Shown here piece after piece: positions 1 through 7,301 of a stretch of DNA of 28,035 nucleotides. The notes under the pieces are model-generated. The model did no database searches. It saw nothing but the letters and a program-made list of their open reading frames with translations, and had not been told where the DNA came from. The DNA is from Bacteroidota bacterium. Lineage in GTDB: Bacteria; Bacteroidota; Bacteroidia; J057; JADKCL01. A program made the position numbers and the translations under genes. Location: contig JADKCL010000059.1 in NCBI GenBank assembly GCA_016718825.1, positions 1 through 28,035 of the forward strand, given 5' to 3'. Every line of letters starts with the position of its first letter. The stretch's first letter is position 1.

Positions 1-96
1 CCATCGCGGTCATGTCGATGCGTGTGGATTTTTCTTTTGCTTGGGGGCACCACCTTTGTGTTTCCCCACCTCCGCCGTAGTATCTACTTCAGCCAT
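1..96 (-). CDS. exbD: ExbD/TolR-family protein, N-terminal fragment (runs off window, frameshifted)
   Basis: Start of a second ExbD-like gene reading out of the window to the left. The ATG at 96-94 is preceded by a perfect AGGAGG (minus strand of 105-110). The first 25 codons give a Lys-rich cytoplasmic leader ending in KKNPH. The frame then hits TGA at 12-10. With one extra base near 20-24 the text becomes RIDMTAM, matching the membrane-entry motif of the neighbouring ExbD (residues 14-18, IDMTA). The frame break is therefore probably a lost base rather than a real 28-residue peptide. ExbD proteins are single-span inner-membrane subunits that couple proton flow through ExbB to TonB and hence to outer-membrane transport. 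It lies 12 bases after the upstream exbD stop, so it is the third gene of an exbB-exbD-exbD unit. The C-terminal part is outside the window. Confidence 0.75.
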
Positions 97-108
97 TTTA
101 TAATCCTC

Positions 109-780
109 CTAGATGAAATGATCACTTTTCGGCAGGGCTTCGGCACTTTCGGCTTCAGCAGCTTTCTTTTGGGAGCATTGGGGGTCAGCCTCCAAGCCCG
201 TGATCAGGTTAAAACGATTGATGTTCACTTCTTGCAGGGTGGCAATCACTTTGTCCATTTTCTCAAGGCCACATCCCTGTGCCTTTGATGGCAAAGGAAG
301 CTCATGGTGGTACGCCTTGCAGCGTTGATCCATTCTTTGAGGCTCATTGACCTGTCCACGCTCGGTATTCACGGGAATACCATGGTAGGGATACTCCTTG
401 ATTTTGTCGAGATCCTTTGTGCCCAGCCAATTTCCGAACTCGGCCAATGGCACGCCAAAACTTGGCTGATTGGCAAAGAAGGTCATTCCTTCCTCGGATA
501 CTGGCAGACTGTAGGTTTCGATCATCTTCTCGAGCATGCCCTTCCGGGTTTCCTGCGAAACGCCGACAACCACCATTCCACTCTTGTCCACGGTAATGAT
601 AAACAAGTTTTTGTCTTTCAATTCCGAGGTCGAGATCGAAGTCGGGGTATCGACAAGCACCTTGTCAGAAGCCTTGAACTTTGCAGACATGATGAAAAAG
701 GTCAGCAGCAGGAACGCAACGTCCACCATCGCGGTCATGTCAATTGACGGATTTTTCCTCTTTGGTTTTACCTTAGGCAT
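109..780 (-). CDS. exbD: ExbD/TolR-family biopolymer transport protein
   Basis: Single-span proton-channel partner of ExbB, expected to energise TonB-dependent outer-membrane transport. The 223-residue product has a basic leader, then a membrane segment at about residues 13-36 that opens with the family motif SIDMTAMVDVAFLLLTFF, including the conserved membrane Asp. A periplasmic domain follows and ends in a family-typical NINRFNLITGLE stretch. AGGAGG (minus strand) stands just upstream of the ATG at 780, giving a firm start. Residues of about 138-168 do not look like ExbD in the frame as written, although the frame stays open. The missing family text lies in the other two frames: SLKEWINAARRTTM at about 345-304, AIKGTG at about 290-275 and DVA at about 273-265. 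Two extra and two missing bases would restore a normal protein. It lies 65 bases after exbB and 12 bases before a second exbD. Confidence 0.9.
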   Translation of the reverse strand: MPKVKPKRKNPSIDMTAMVDVAFLLLTFFIMSAKFKASDKVLVDTPTSISTSELKDKNLFIITVDKSGMVVVGVSQETRKGMLEKMIETYSLPVSEEGMTFFANQPSFGVPLAEFGNWLGTKDLDKIKEYPYHGIPVNTERGQVNEPQRMDQRCKAYHHELPLPSKAQGCGLEKMDKVIATLQEVNINRFNLITGLEADPQCSQKKAAEAESAEALPKSDHFI

Positions 781-845
781 AATACCCTCCTTTTAAGGTT
801 ACAACTCCTTTTGACACCTATTTATTGTAGGGGTCAGCGGAAAAA

Positions 846-1758
846 TCACTTGTGCGTCGTCGTCGTTTCGTACGTCTGCACGATGCTGTAACCGGCCTCA
901 TCGATCTGATAAGTCAAGGAGTCGATTTGAACCGTAAAGAAGTTGTAGAAGATAATTGCCAAAGCGGAAGTTCCGATACCGATAGCGGTATTCACAAGTG
1001 CCTCGGAAATACCTGTTGCAAGCTCGGTCGAGTCGGATGTTCCGGTGACGGCGAGTGCGGAGAAGGCCTTGATCATACCCAAAACCGTACCAAACAAACC
1101 GACCAACACCCGATGGATGCGATGGTTGCAATGATTGGCAGGTTGCGCTCAAGCATAGGAAGTTCCAAGGTGGTGGCTTCTTCCAGTTCTTTCTGGATCG
1201 CCTCACGGTTGGTTTCCTTGTCGTGCACTGGATTGGCTTCGACCTCCTTGTACTTGGTAAGACCAGCCTTGACCACATTTGCGACAGAGCCGCGCTGTTT
1301 GTCACAAGCCTGAATCGCACCGTCGATGTCACCATCACGCAAGGCAAGGCGCACACGTTGTACAAACACGTCCACGGAGCCGGAGCCTTGGCCATGAATA
1401 CGACAGAGATGAGGCGCTCGATGAAAAACACCCATACCATCAAGAAGAGAGACATACCAATCGGAACGATGATACCACCTTTATAGATGGTGCCTTGCAT
1501 GTTGCCATCCAAGGGGTGACCGTCTGTCCAGTGCTTTGGAGCTTCACCGACTGATCCAGCCGCTTTCCAAGCATCCATTTGTGCAGCAGCATCTTTGCCG
1601 CCCTCGAAGTTGTCTGGTGATCCGAAGACATATTTGAACACCACAAAGGCTACCACTAATGCCAGCACGATGACCAGGGCAGGGAACCAAGACTTCAAAG
1701 GATTAGATTTTTTGATTGTGCGGCCGTTATCGCCAGCACCGGTACCTACAGTTTTCAT
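846..1758 (-). CDS. exbB: ExbB/TolQ/MotA-family proton channel, broken by two apparent frameshifts
   Basis: Inner-membrane proton channel of the TonB/ExbB/ExbD energy-transduction complex. Three frames carry successive parts of one protein. Frame one, from the ATG at 1758, gives a basic N-terminus, a first membrane helix (residues about 24-43), a hydrophilic loop and a second helix with FFIERL, a family hallmark. Near 1385-1400 the text moves to a second frame (GSVDVFVQRV to LPIIATIASI). Near 1108-1112 it moves to a third frame (LVGLFGTVLGMIKAFSALA to the stop at 846), which holds the conserved channel-forming helices. Adding one base at each point makes the length divisible by three and gives about 304 residues, normal for Bacteroidota ExbB. 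The second site fits a G4 run read as G3. It heads an exbB-exbD-exbD operon. The identity is secure; whether the breaks are biological is doubtful. Confidence 0.92.
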
Positions 1759-2090
1759 ATCACGCTTTTACTAATTCAAAGTTTTTGGATGAATCCAGTA
1801 ATCTTTTGCTAAGGAAGAAAAGTGAATACAATGAATTTCTTGAAATGAACGCTCAAGTTAGCTTGATCTTTTTAATCGCAAAGATTTTTGAAAAATTGGC
1901 CCCACATGTCTTCCAGCAGCAAACTTGTTACAATAAAACGGCGATCCCCCAAACTCTGCACGCGCAATTTGATGCGTGCATTACACAGTAAGGCGGACAA
2001 ACCATGGGCCAAAGGGTAAAAAACAATGCCTGATGTTTCAGAAAGGGCACCTTCAGATTACCTGAGCAGTGCAATTTTCTTTACCCTTTT
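1759..2090. other. 332-base intergenic region upstream of exbB, no gene seen
   Basis: AT-rich spacer between the exbB start (1758, minus strand) and the stop of the pseudouridine synthase gene (2091, minus strand). The promoter of the exb operon should lie here, but I found no clean TTG plus TAnnTTTG pair. A perfect 10-base inverted repeat (AAAGGGTAAA at 2011-2020 and its complement at 2080-2089) has a 59-base loop, and a T-run follows on the plus strand. With no plus-strand gene upstream, its role is unclear. Confidence 0.5.
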
Positions 2091-3164
2091 TTAGAGCATT
2101 TTGAGGAATCCGACTTCCTTTTCGCTCAGCAACCTGCATGTGCCGCGCGGCAAGCCTCTTTTGTCAAGCGGGCCAAATTGCACACGATCCAACGTTACGA
2201 TCTCAAAACCAAGCTGTTCCACCATTCGCTTGACCACATGGTTGGCACCACTTTGAATTTGAATGGCGAGCTCATTGAGTCCGCCGTTGGAAAGATATTC
2301 AACTTTGTCGGCTTTCACGACGCCTTCCTCAAGTGAAATTCCTTTTCTCATCGCCAAAATTTGGGTCTCGGAAACTTCTTTGTCGAGGCGTACATGGTAG
2401 ATCTTGGTGAATTTACTTCCCGCCTGCGTCAGCTTTTTCGTCAAGTCGCCGTCGTTGGTCAACAAAAGCAGGCCGGTTGCATTGCGGTCGAGCCTGCCGA
2501 CAGGATAAACGCGTGCCTTGGTATAACGCTCGGCAATTTCCATGACCGTATCGCGACCAAGATCGTCTTCCGTCGTTGCAAGCTTGTTTTTGGGCTTGTT
2601 CATCAACAGGTAGACAAACACTTTGATCCGCAACTCGTGGTCTTTGAAGACAACCTTGTCCTTGCCGGGCTGCACTTTGAAGCCCATTTCCTTGACAACT
2701 TTGCCATTGACCTTGACTTTTCCGTCGCTGATGAGTCCGTCGGCATCGCGGCGTGAGCAAATTCCGGAGAGGGCGACAAAACGGTTCAGGCGAATCGGCT
2801 GTTCAAACAAACCATGGCTTTGGTCTTGTTCCCGCTCGGCCTTTTCCTGCCGCTCCTTGCGGCGCTCGTTTTTACGTTCAGCCTTGGGGCTGATCTGTTT
2901 TTGGAAGCCGCCAAACTCCTCGGGCATCAATTTGGGCTTGGACTTGCTGTCTTTGCCTTTGACCTTTGCCTTCGGTTCATCGCGATCCTCAGCTTTGTGG
3001 TCGCACTTGGACTTGCCTTCCGACGCCTGCGCTGACTTGTTGGTGGATTTTCCCTTGACAATCTGCGGCGCGGCGACCGATTTTTCGGATGCTGCTGTCT
3101 CTTGTCGAATTTCAGCAGGCTTTTTATTGTCGTTCCTTTGCCTTTGGGGCCTCTTTGGCTTCAA
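2091..3164 (-). CDS. rluB: RluB/RsuA-family rRNA pseudouridine synthase
   Basis: Converts a specific uridine in ribosomal RNA (23S in the RluB branch) to pseudouridine. Residues 1-120 are a highly charged, probably disordered Lys/Arg/Glu-rich segment. An S4 RNA-binding domain follows at about 124-180 (RLNRFVALSGICSRRDAD). The catalytic domain comes next, with the signature GRLDRNATGLLLLTNDG, and Asp226 is the expected nucleophile. The only start in this frame is TTG at 3164, overlapping the upstream stop as TTGA. This frame is open a few codons further up (RPKAR). Inserting one base near 3170-3180 joins it to the upstream Lys/Ala-rich frame and gives a single protein of about 602 residues. 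Bacteroidota RluB proteins usually carry a long charged N-terminal extension, so one gene with a lost base is more likely than two genes. Its position beside scpB is typical of housekeeping clusters. Confidence 0.9.
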   Translation of the reverse strand: MKPKRPQRQRNDNKKPAEIRQETAASEKSVAAPQIVKGKSTNKSAQASEGKSKCDHKAEDRDEPKAKVKGKDSKSKPKLMPEEFGGFQKQISPKAERKNERRKERQEKAEREQDQSHGLFEQPIRLNRFVALSGICSRRDADGLISDGKVKVNGKVVKEMGFKVQPGKDKVVFKDHELRIKVFVYLLMNKPKNKLATTEDDLGRDTVMEIAERYTKARVYPVGRLDRNATGLLLLTNDGDLTKKLTQAGSKFTKIYHVRLDKEVSETQILAMRKGISLEEGVVKADKVEYLSNGGLNELAIQIQSGANHVVKRMVEQLGFEIVTLDRVQFGPLDKRGLPRGTCRLLSEKEVGFLKML

Positions 3165-3898
3165 TCGTGCCTTTGGGCGTCATCGAAGCGTTTTTGCTTT
3201 TTGTTTTCCTTTGGTTTGAGCAATCCCAGTCGCTTCAATTCGCGGCGGCGCGGCTTTGAGCGAACTTTAGAAGACGCTTCATCGCCGGATGGCGTTTTCG
3301 TTTCAGCGATTGTCGGCTCTGCGGCTATTGCCTTGGATTTGCCAGCGGCCTTTTTGGCAGCCGGTTTTTCTGCAGCGACAGGCGCGTCAGCGGATTTGGC
3401 TTTGGAGGCGGCGGCCTTCTTTGCGGCTGGTTTTTCAGCAGCGACAGGAGCCTCGGCGGATTTTGCTTTGGAAGCGGCGGCCTTTTTCGCGGCTGGTTTT
3501 TCAGCAACGACGGGCGCGTCAGCGGATTTGGCTTTGGAGGCGGCGGCCTTCTTTGCGGCTGGTTTTTCCGCAGCGACGGGCGCGGCAGCGGATTTGGCTT
3601 TGGAGACGGCGGCCTTTTTGGCAGCAGGCTTTTCAGCAGCGACGGGCGCGGCAGCGGATTTGGCTTTGGTGGCGGCGGCCTTCTTGGCGGCTGGTTTTTC
3701 AGCAGCGACAGGAGCATCAACAGGTTTGGCTTTGGAGACGGCTTTGGCCTTGGGTGCTGCTTTTGTAGCTGCGACCGACTTCTCGGTTGCGGCGGCTTTC
3801 ACGGCCTTGGCGGCGGTCGGCTTTTCTTTGGGGCTCACGGCTTCGACTTTCTTGGTAGATGTCTTGGCAGCTGCTGTCTTTTTTGTTTTCTCTTCCAC
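3161..3898 (-). CDS. Lys/Ala-rich repeat protein, probably the N-terminal extension of RluB
   Basis: A 245-residue low-complexity basic protein, almost entirely Lys, Ala, Pro, Ser and Glu. Residues 62 to about 193 are six tandem 22-residue units of the type APVAAEKPAAKKAA. Such Ala/Lys/Pro repeats resemble histone H1-like and AlgP-type tails and suggest non-specific nucleic-acid binding in an extended conformation; that is inference from composition. The C-terminus (about 215-245) turns Arg/Lys-rich and then runs into the pseudouridine synthase frame with a 4-base overlap. It starts just 3 bases after the scpB stop. Either it is a separate translationally coupled protein or, more likely given the other single-base losses nearby, the front of one long RluB. 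The long open frames on the opposite strand are artefacts of the GC-rich repeat. Confidence 0.75.
   Translation of the reverse strand: MEEKTKKTAAAKTSTKKVEAVSPKEKPTAAKAVKAAATEKSVAATKAAPKAKAVSKAKPVDAPVAAEKPAAKKAAATKAKSAAAPVAAEKPAAKKAAVSKAKSAAAPVAAEKPAAKKAAASKAKSADAPVVAEKPAAKKAAASKAKSAEAPVAAEKPAAKKAAASKAKSADAPVAAEKPAAKKAAGKSKAIAAEPTIAETKTPSGDEASSKVRSKPRRRELKRLGLLKPKENKKQKRFDDAQRHD
3320..3715 (-). repeat. 66-base tandem repeat, six units
   Basis: Six imperfect tandem copies of a 66-base unit, each coding for 22 residues (APVAAEKPAAKKAA followed by a variable Ser/Thr-Lys-Ala-Lys-Ser-Ala-Asp/Glu/Ala tail). The last copy diverges after the first 14 residues. Units differ by a few bases and always keep the frame, so this is a coding minisatellite. 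Such an array is prone to copy-number change and to collapse during assembly. Confidence 0.9.
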
Positions 3899-3901
3899 GG
3901 A

Positions 3902-4644
3902 TTATTCTTCCTCCAAATCCTTGATTCTAAATTCCCCTTCCAGGCGTTGGAAGGTGGCTTCTTCGTCTATTGTATCGGTTGGCTCGTCTTCTTCGACCGT
4001 CATTTGATGCAATTCATCCGCGGCTTCCATTTGCTCCACAAGATCTTCTCCATCACCTTCGGCTTCGTCGTCATTTACATACACCTTGAACTGCGCCTGA
4101 AAATCCTTTTCCTCCGAATTCAATTCGTCGAGTTTGGGCAAGTCACGGAGGTCATTCAACGCGAAGTACTCCATGAAAAACGGCGTCGTACCATATAATA
4201 AAGGTCTGCCTGCAAATTCGGCGCGACCGCGAATCTCGATCAGGTTCTTTTCCAACAGCTTGCTCACGGCGTAGTCGCAATTCACCCCACGGATGAATTC
4301 GATTTCAGTTTGGTGATGGGCTGCTTGTAGGCGATGATCGACAGGGTTTCCAAGCTCGCCCGTGACATCCGCCGGGTGCTTTTGGCCAAAACGGCATGCT
4401 TCACAAAAGGATAATAGTCCTTTTTGGTATAAAACTGGTAGCCGCCGTCGATTTGCTTGAGTTCGAAGACAAATTCGTCGCTCTGATACTTGGCCAAGAG
4501 CGCTGCGAGCGCGTCGTTGAGGACATCCTCATCGAATTTGATCCCAAAAAAATCCTCATTCTGGAAAATCTCCAGGAACTGTGTCGGCTTCATAGGGCCG
4601 TCGGCGGCAAAAATGAGCGCCTCAATGATTTTCTGAACTTCCAT
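3902..4644 (-). CDS. scpB: Segregation and condensation protein ScpB, one apparent frameshift
   Basis: Winged-helix subunit of the SMC-ScpA-ScpB condensin-like complex that organises and segregates the chromosome. The first part, from ATG 4644, carries the ScpB start MEVQKIIEALIFAADGP and continues to the family motif LSIIAYKQPIT. The frame then breaks. The continuation (CDYAVSKLLEKNLIEIRGR, then LYGTTPFFMEYFAL) lies in another frame that runs to the stop at 3902. Adding one A to the AAA run near 4306-4310 restores TEIEFIRGVNCDYAV, the normal ScpB sequence, and a product of 247 residues. The last ~75 residues are acidic (many Asp/Glu), as is common in Bacteroidota ScpB. No scpA is adjacent. 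The gene is normally important for growth, so a sequencing error is more credible than a real pseudogene. Confidence 0.93.
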
Positions 4645-4652
4645 CCGAGGTG

Positions 4653-4660
4653 CAAAGGTA
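4653..4660 (-). promoter_or_regulatory. TAnnTTTG-type -7 box upstream of scpB
   Basis: TACCTTTG on the minus strand matches the Bacteroidota -7 consensus exactly and ends 8 bases before the scpB ATG. A TTG occurs about 24 bases further upstream, slightly too far for the usual -33 spacing. If used, transcription would begin at or very near the start codon. Confidence 0.45.
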
Positions 4661-4683
4661 GGCAGGGAATGGGAAAGTTTGGA

Positions 4684-5352
4684 TCAAGAAATCTTTTGGC
4701 AGAAAAGGAGGAAGTCTTTGAGGGTCTGAAGGTGATCGGTTTGTTGGGTTCGAAGGATGAGCTGGTCGAGGTAATCGGGCGTCATCACTGCGGTTGGCGA
4801 AACTTTTGAATACTCCATATTCCTTTCCCGAAAGACTCTTTTGAGATAGTCTAGGTGAAAAGCCGCATGCGTTGAGTCTTGATGAATATTTGGCATTTGT
4901 TCTGGGTCGTTCTGGGACACATCGAAGTGGGAAATGTAGCCACGAAGAACCTCGTCGGCTGGGTTGCGCTGAAAAACTTTTCGGTTCCCTAAAAGCCAAG
5001 TTTCAATGCATCTGTTCTGCACGATCACTTTCAATTCATATCCTCGAGGCTTAAGATTCCGCTTCGCAAGGCTATTCATCAAGTCAACCCGCGCTTGTTC
5101 CAGTGATCCTTCTTCTGCATCGAGGCAAATGACAAGGAAATCGAAGGTCCCCAAATCATTCAGCTCCTCCACGGCATCCTGAACAAAACGGTACAATGAA
5201 GGAATACCTTGTCCATGAGCCAGATAGAAATTTTTGTCCTGTGCTTCCGTAGGGACCGCAACGCGATGAAATTCGGGAAGAAGCTGCTGAAGCCAAGCAG
5301 GATATATCTTGTACTCCGTTCGTCTTCCCTCAACAATGAAATACAGATTCAT
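4684..5352 (-). CDS. TOPRIM-like protein (RloB/DUF4276-type), partner of the adjacent ATPase
   Basis: A 222-residue protein that looks like a small TOPRIM-fold nuclease-like domain. It starts with a beta strand and VEGRRTE (residues 7-13), where Glu8 would be the TOPRIM glutamate. An acidic motif follows a hydrophobic strand at LVICLDAEEGS (residues 73-83, Asp78/Glu80). A later conserved-looking RCIETWLLG (114-122) is typical of the RloB/DUF4276 group. The start codon overlaps the ATPase stop as ATGA, so the two are translationally coupled and probably form a complex. ATPase plus TOPRIM pairs of this design include AbiL and PARIS, anti-phage abortive systems, and they resemble a split OLD nuclease. 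By analogy the TOPRIM protein would be the toxic effector. The family assignment is by motif reading only; a non-defence role is possible. Confidence 0.72.
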   Translation of the reverse strand: MNLYFIVEGRRTEYKIYPAWLQQLLPEFHRVAVPTEAQDKNFYLAHGQGIPSLYRFVQDAVEELNDLGTFDFLVICLDAEEGSLEQARVDLMNSLAKRNLKPRGYELKVIVQNRCIETWLLGNRKVFQRNPADEVLRGYISHFDVSQNDPEQMPNIHQDSTHAAFHLDYLKRVFRERNMEYSKVSPTAVMTPDYLDQLILRTQQTDHLQTLKDFLLFCQKIS

Positions 5353-6479
5353 TCGGAAATCACACCTGTTTGAAAGGCCTCCAATTGGGTGAGTTGGGTG
5401 AAGTTTTCATGCCTTGAACGCCCAATGCCTAGTTCCTCAGCTGTATGTGTACTTACCACCCCACCTTTTCGCGTGACAATTTTCCAATGTTTGGCACCGA
5501 TACGATTGATGATGTATGGATGGTGGCTCGTGATGATAAACTGAAGCCCACGACCAGCGTTTTGGACGGCTTCTGCGACAAGGTCGATGCAGTTTGCTCC
5601 GAGGCTGTTTTCGAATTCATCAATTAGGATGAGGGAATTGTCAGGGCAGAGTTCAATTTGGGCAAGCAAGGCCAACGTTTTTCGCATGCCAGTAGAAACG
5701 GTACCAAGTCTAAATGAATCCACCAATCCATATTCGGAAATATTCCAATAAAATCTTGGACTTGTTTGCCGGAAATCGACACCCTCTAGTAAATCATCAA
5801 CAAACGGAAATATCTCAATGTATCGATCTCTAATACGATCAAAAATTGGCTTCCCTTCAGGATGACTACTTAACCAACCAAGACGCAGTGCTAGGTTTGC
5901 GCTGGACCTTCGAATCCCATCAACGGTTAGCCCCTTCCACAGATCGATTTCCTTCAAGTCATTTAGGAATGCCTTGTCAATCTCAATCTCTGAAAATGGA
6001 AAAGTATTTTTAAGCTCCTTGCTAATATCTGCGATTTGACCCTCTGTCTCAAACAGATTGATTATGCTTAGGTTTTCGTTCAGTTTTGGCAGGTTGAAAT
6101 TGGAGTATTTTACTATGTCCCTTTGTCTCGCAACGATTTCTTTTCCAGATTCTGTTACCCTTTCAAAATCAAAGCTAGCTTCAAAATGCCGATCTTGACC
6201 CTTTCTTTCCACAAACTCTTCAATTTCTGCACGCCCTTCCCATTCGAAGAGCCTCCCGTCGATCGTCCTCAAAGAGAGTTCCCAAACAATGATATCACTA
6301 GGATGACTTTCTGAAATTGTTCGATTTGTGGCTAGATCTGTAAGAAACTTGATTGCCTCCAAAATCCTCGTCTTCCCTACCCCACTTGCTCCTACCAACA
6401 AATTGAAACGATCAAATTTCGTTTGCTCCAATGACCATCCCTCGGAAGGGTACGATACCTTTAATGACTCTATGAACAT
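5349..6479 (-). CDS. RecF/OLD-like ABC ATPase (AAA_21/AAA_15 type), candidate defence sensor
   Basis: A 376-residue ATPase with the full ABC-type set. Walker A is GASGVGKT (residues 30-37). A signature-like stretch VSTGMRKTL (261-269) stands where LSGGQ would be. Walker B is LILIDEFENSL (283-293), followed by a switch-histidine region ITSHHPYIIN (316-325). The region between (about 60-250) is an insert of mixed beta/helical character with no recognised domain. No TOPRIM domain follows in the same chain, unlike full OLD proteins; the TOPRIM-like protein is encoded by the next gene, overlapping by 4 bases. Family knowledge suggests that such ATPases sense phage components or DNA ends and license a toxic nuclease partner. 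The gene is AT-rich (36% G+C by hand count over 6001-6120) compared with ispB (65% over 7681-7740), which suggests horizontal acquisition. Confidence 0.88.
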   Translation of the reverse strand: MFIESLKVSYPSEGWSLEQTKFDRFNLLVGASGVGKTRILEAIKFLTDLATNRTISESHPSDIIVWELSLRTIDGRLFEWEGRAEIEEFVERKGQDRHFEASFDFERVTESGKEIVARQRDIVKYSNFNLPKLNENLSIINLFETEGQIADISKELKNTFPFSEIEIDKAFLNDLKEIDLWKGLTVDGIRRSSANLALRLGWLSSHPEGKPIFDRIRDRYIEIFPFVDDLLEGVDFRQTSPRFYWNISEYGLVDSFRLGTVSTGMRKTLALLAQIELCPDNSLILIDEFENSLGANCIDLVAEAVQNAGRGLQFIITSHHPYIINRIGAKHWKIVTRKGGVVSTHTAEELGIGRSRHENFTQLTQLEAFQTGVISE

Positions 6480-6611
6480 CGTCTATGCTTTGTTTCTGAT
6501 CCTAATTTAAGGAAAAACTGGCTTTTCTGCATCGAGGCCCCTCTGAAGCCCGCTCCTGTTTCACTTAATGGGGTCATTTGCATAACCGCTTTTCCAACAA
6601 TCTGCGTTAAA

Positions 6612-7190
6612 TTAATGCTCATATTTCGCAAGAGTAACCTTGTTTTCAATGGGTTTGTACGTAAATATCAAATTGTAATGAACCTCTTCCTCCTGGAGGT
6701 TATAGTTTGATATCACGAACTGAACCAGTATGTTTTGCGTTTCCCACGTGAATGTGGTTTCCTTTCCCAATATCCCCTCCTCAGTCTTTTTATGATCGAA
6801 CGATCCAAATAGTCTATTCAACTCTGCACCAAGATTTCCAGGAGTTGAGGGAATCCCGCCGTTTTGCTTCAGCACATAGTTCTCCAATGTTTCAAAAGTC
6901 CAAAAATTGATCACGAACAATTTTTCATCGAAATAGCTCAGACTAACCATTTTAATTTGCTCGTTAGCAACATTGTAGTCATATCCATCCGTGGGGCTTT
7001 CAGCATCAATTTTGTATCGTTTCAATCTACCATTCAATTCTGAGCCTTCAAAAACGGGTCCCAAAATGCTTTTTGGGGAAGATTGAAATTTGAACTTTTT
7101 GAAGCCATTCAACAAATCAATATTTCCTTTTGTCTGCGACGGAAGTAAACAAGATTGAAGCATCAGGAAAAGGAAAATCAACTTCTTCAT
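6612..7190 (-). CDS. Small exported protein of unknown function
   Basis: A 192-residue protein with a clear N-terminal export signal (Lys-Lys, then LIFLFLMLQSCLL). Cys14 could be a lipobox cysteine, or cleavage could fall after LLPSQ. The rest is a compact beta-rich domain with alternating charged and aromatic residues and no motif that I recognise. It is as AT-rich as the ATPase gene upstream of which it lies in the same orientation, with about 130 bases between them, so it may belong to the same acquired segment. It may be functionally unrelated to the ATPase/TOPRIM pair, since it is exported. A near-consensus TATTCTTG box sits 7 bases before the ATG. Confidence 0.7.
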   Translation of the reverse strand: MKKLIFLFLMLQSCLLPSQTKGNIDLLNGFKKFKFQSSPKSILGPVFEGSELNGRLKRYKIDAESPTDGYDYNVANEQIKMVSLSYFDEKLFVINFWTFETLENYVLKQNGGIPSTPGNLGAELNRLFGSFDHKKTEEGILGKETTFTWETQNILVQFVISNYNLQEEEVHYNLIFTYKPIENKVTLAKYEH

Positions 7191-7241
7191 TTTGTTTCAA
7201 GAATAAACAGGTTTCTAGACGCGTTTCTGAGTTTTCGATTT

Positions 7242-7289
7242 TGGCCAGAGGCCAGTCGTTCGGGCGGCGTGCGGCCGGAGGCCGCCGCC
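7242..7289. repeat. Two adjacent GC-rich hairpins between ispB and the AT-rich insert
   Basis: Hairpin one is TGGCC-AGA-GGCCA (7242-7254). Hairpin two is a 10-pair stem with a single bulged T (GGCG-T-GCGGCC, loop GGA, GGCCGC-CGCC, 7266-7289). They start 13 bases after the ispB stop in its reading direction, so they could end or stabilise that transcript, but no T-run follows. The strong GC content contrasts with the AT-rich sequence beginning just beyond. A REP-like intergenic element is an alternative. Confidence 0.6.
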
Positions 7290-7301
7290 TCGCCTCTATT
7301 C

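Noticed and set aside
846..1758. Programmed frameshifting in exbB.
   Set aside because: No slippery heptamer with downstream structure is evident, and many nearby genes show unrelated single-base losses, so sequence error explains it better.
2011..2089. Perfect 10-base inverted repeat with T-run as a terminator.
   Set aside because: The 59-base loop is too long and no plus-strand gene precedes it.
3320..3715. Regular 66-base repeats as a possible CRISPR array.
   Set aside because: Units are contiguous, all in frame and code for a 22-residue repeat; there are no unique spacers.
3102..4007. Long open frames on the plus strand opposite the Lys/Ala-rich gene (up to 301 codons).
   Set aside because: They mirror the 66-base GC-rich repeat; the product is an Ala/Phe-rich repeat with no domain, and the minus frame continues into RluB.
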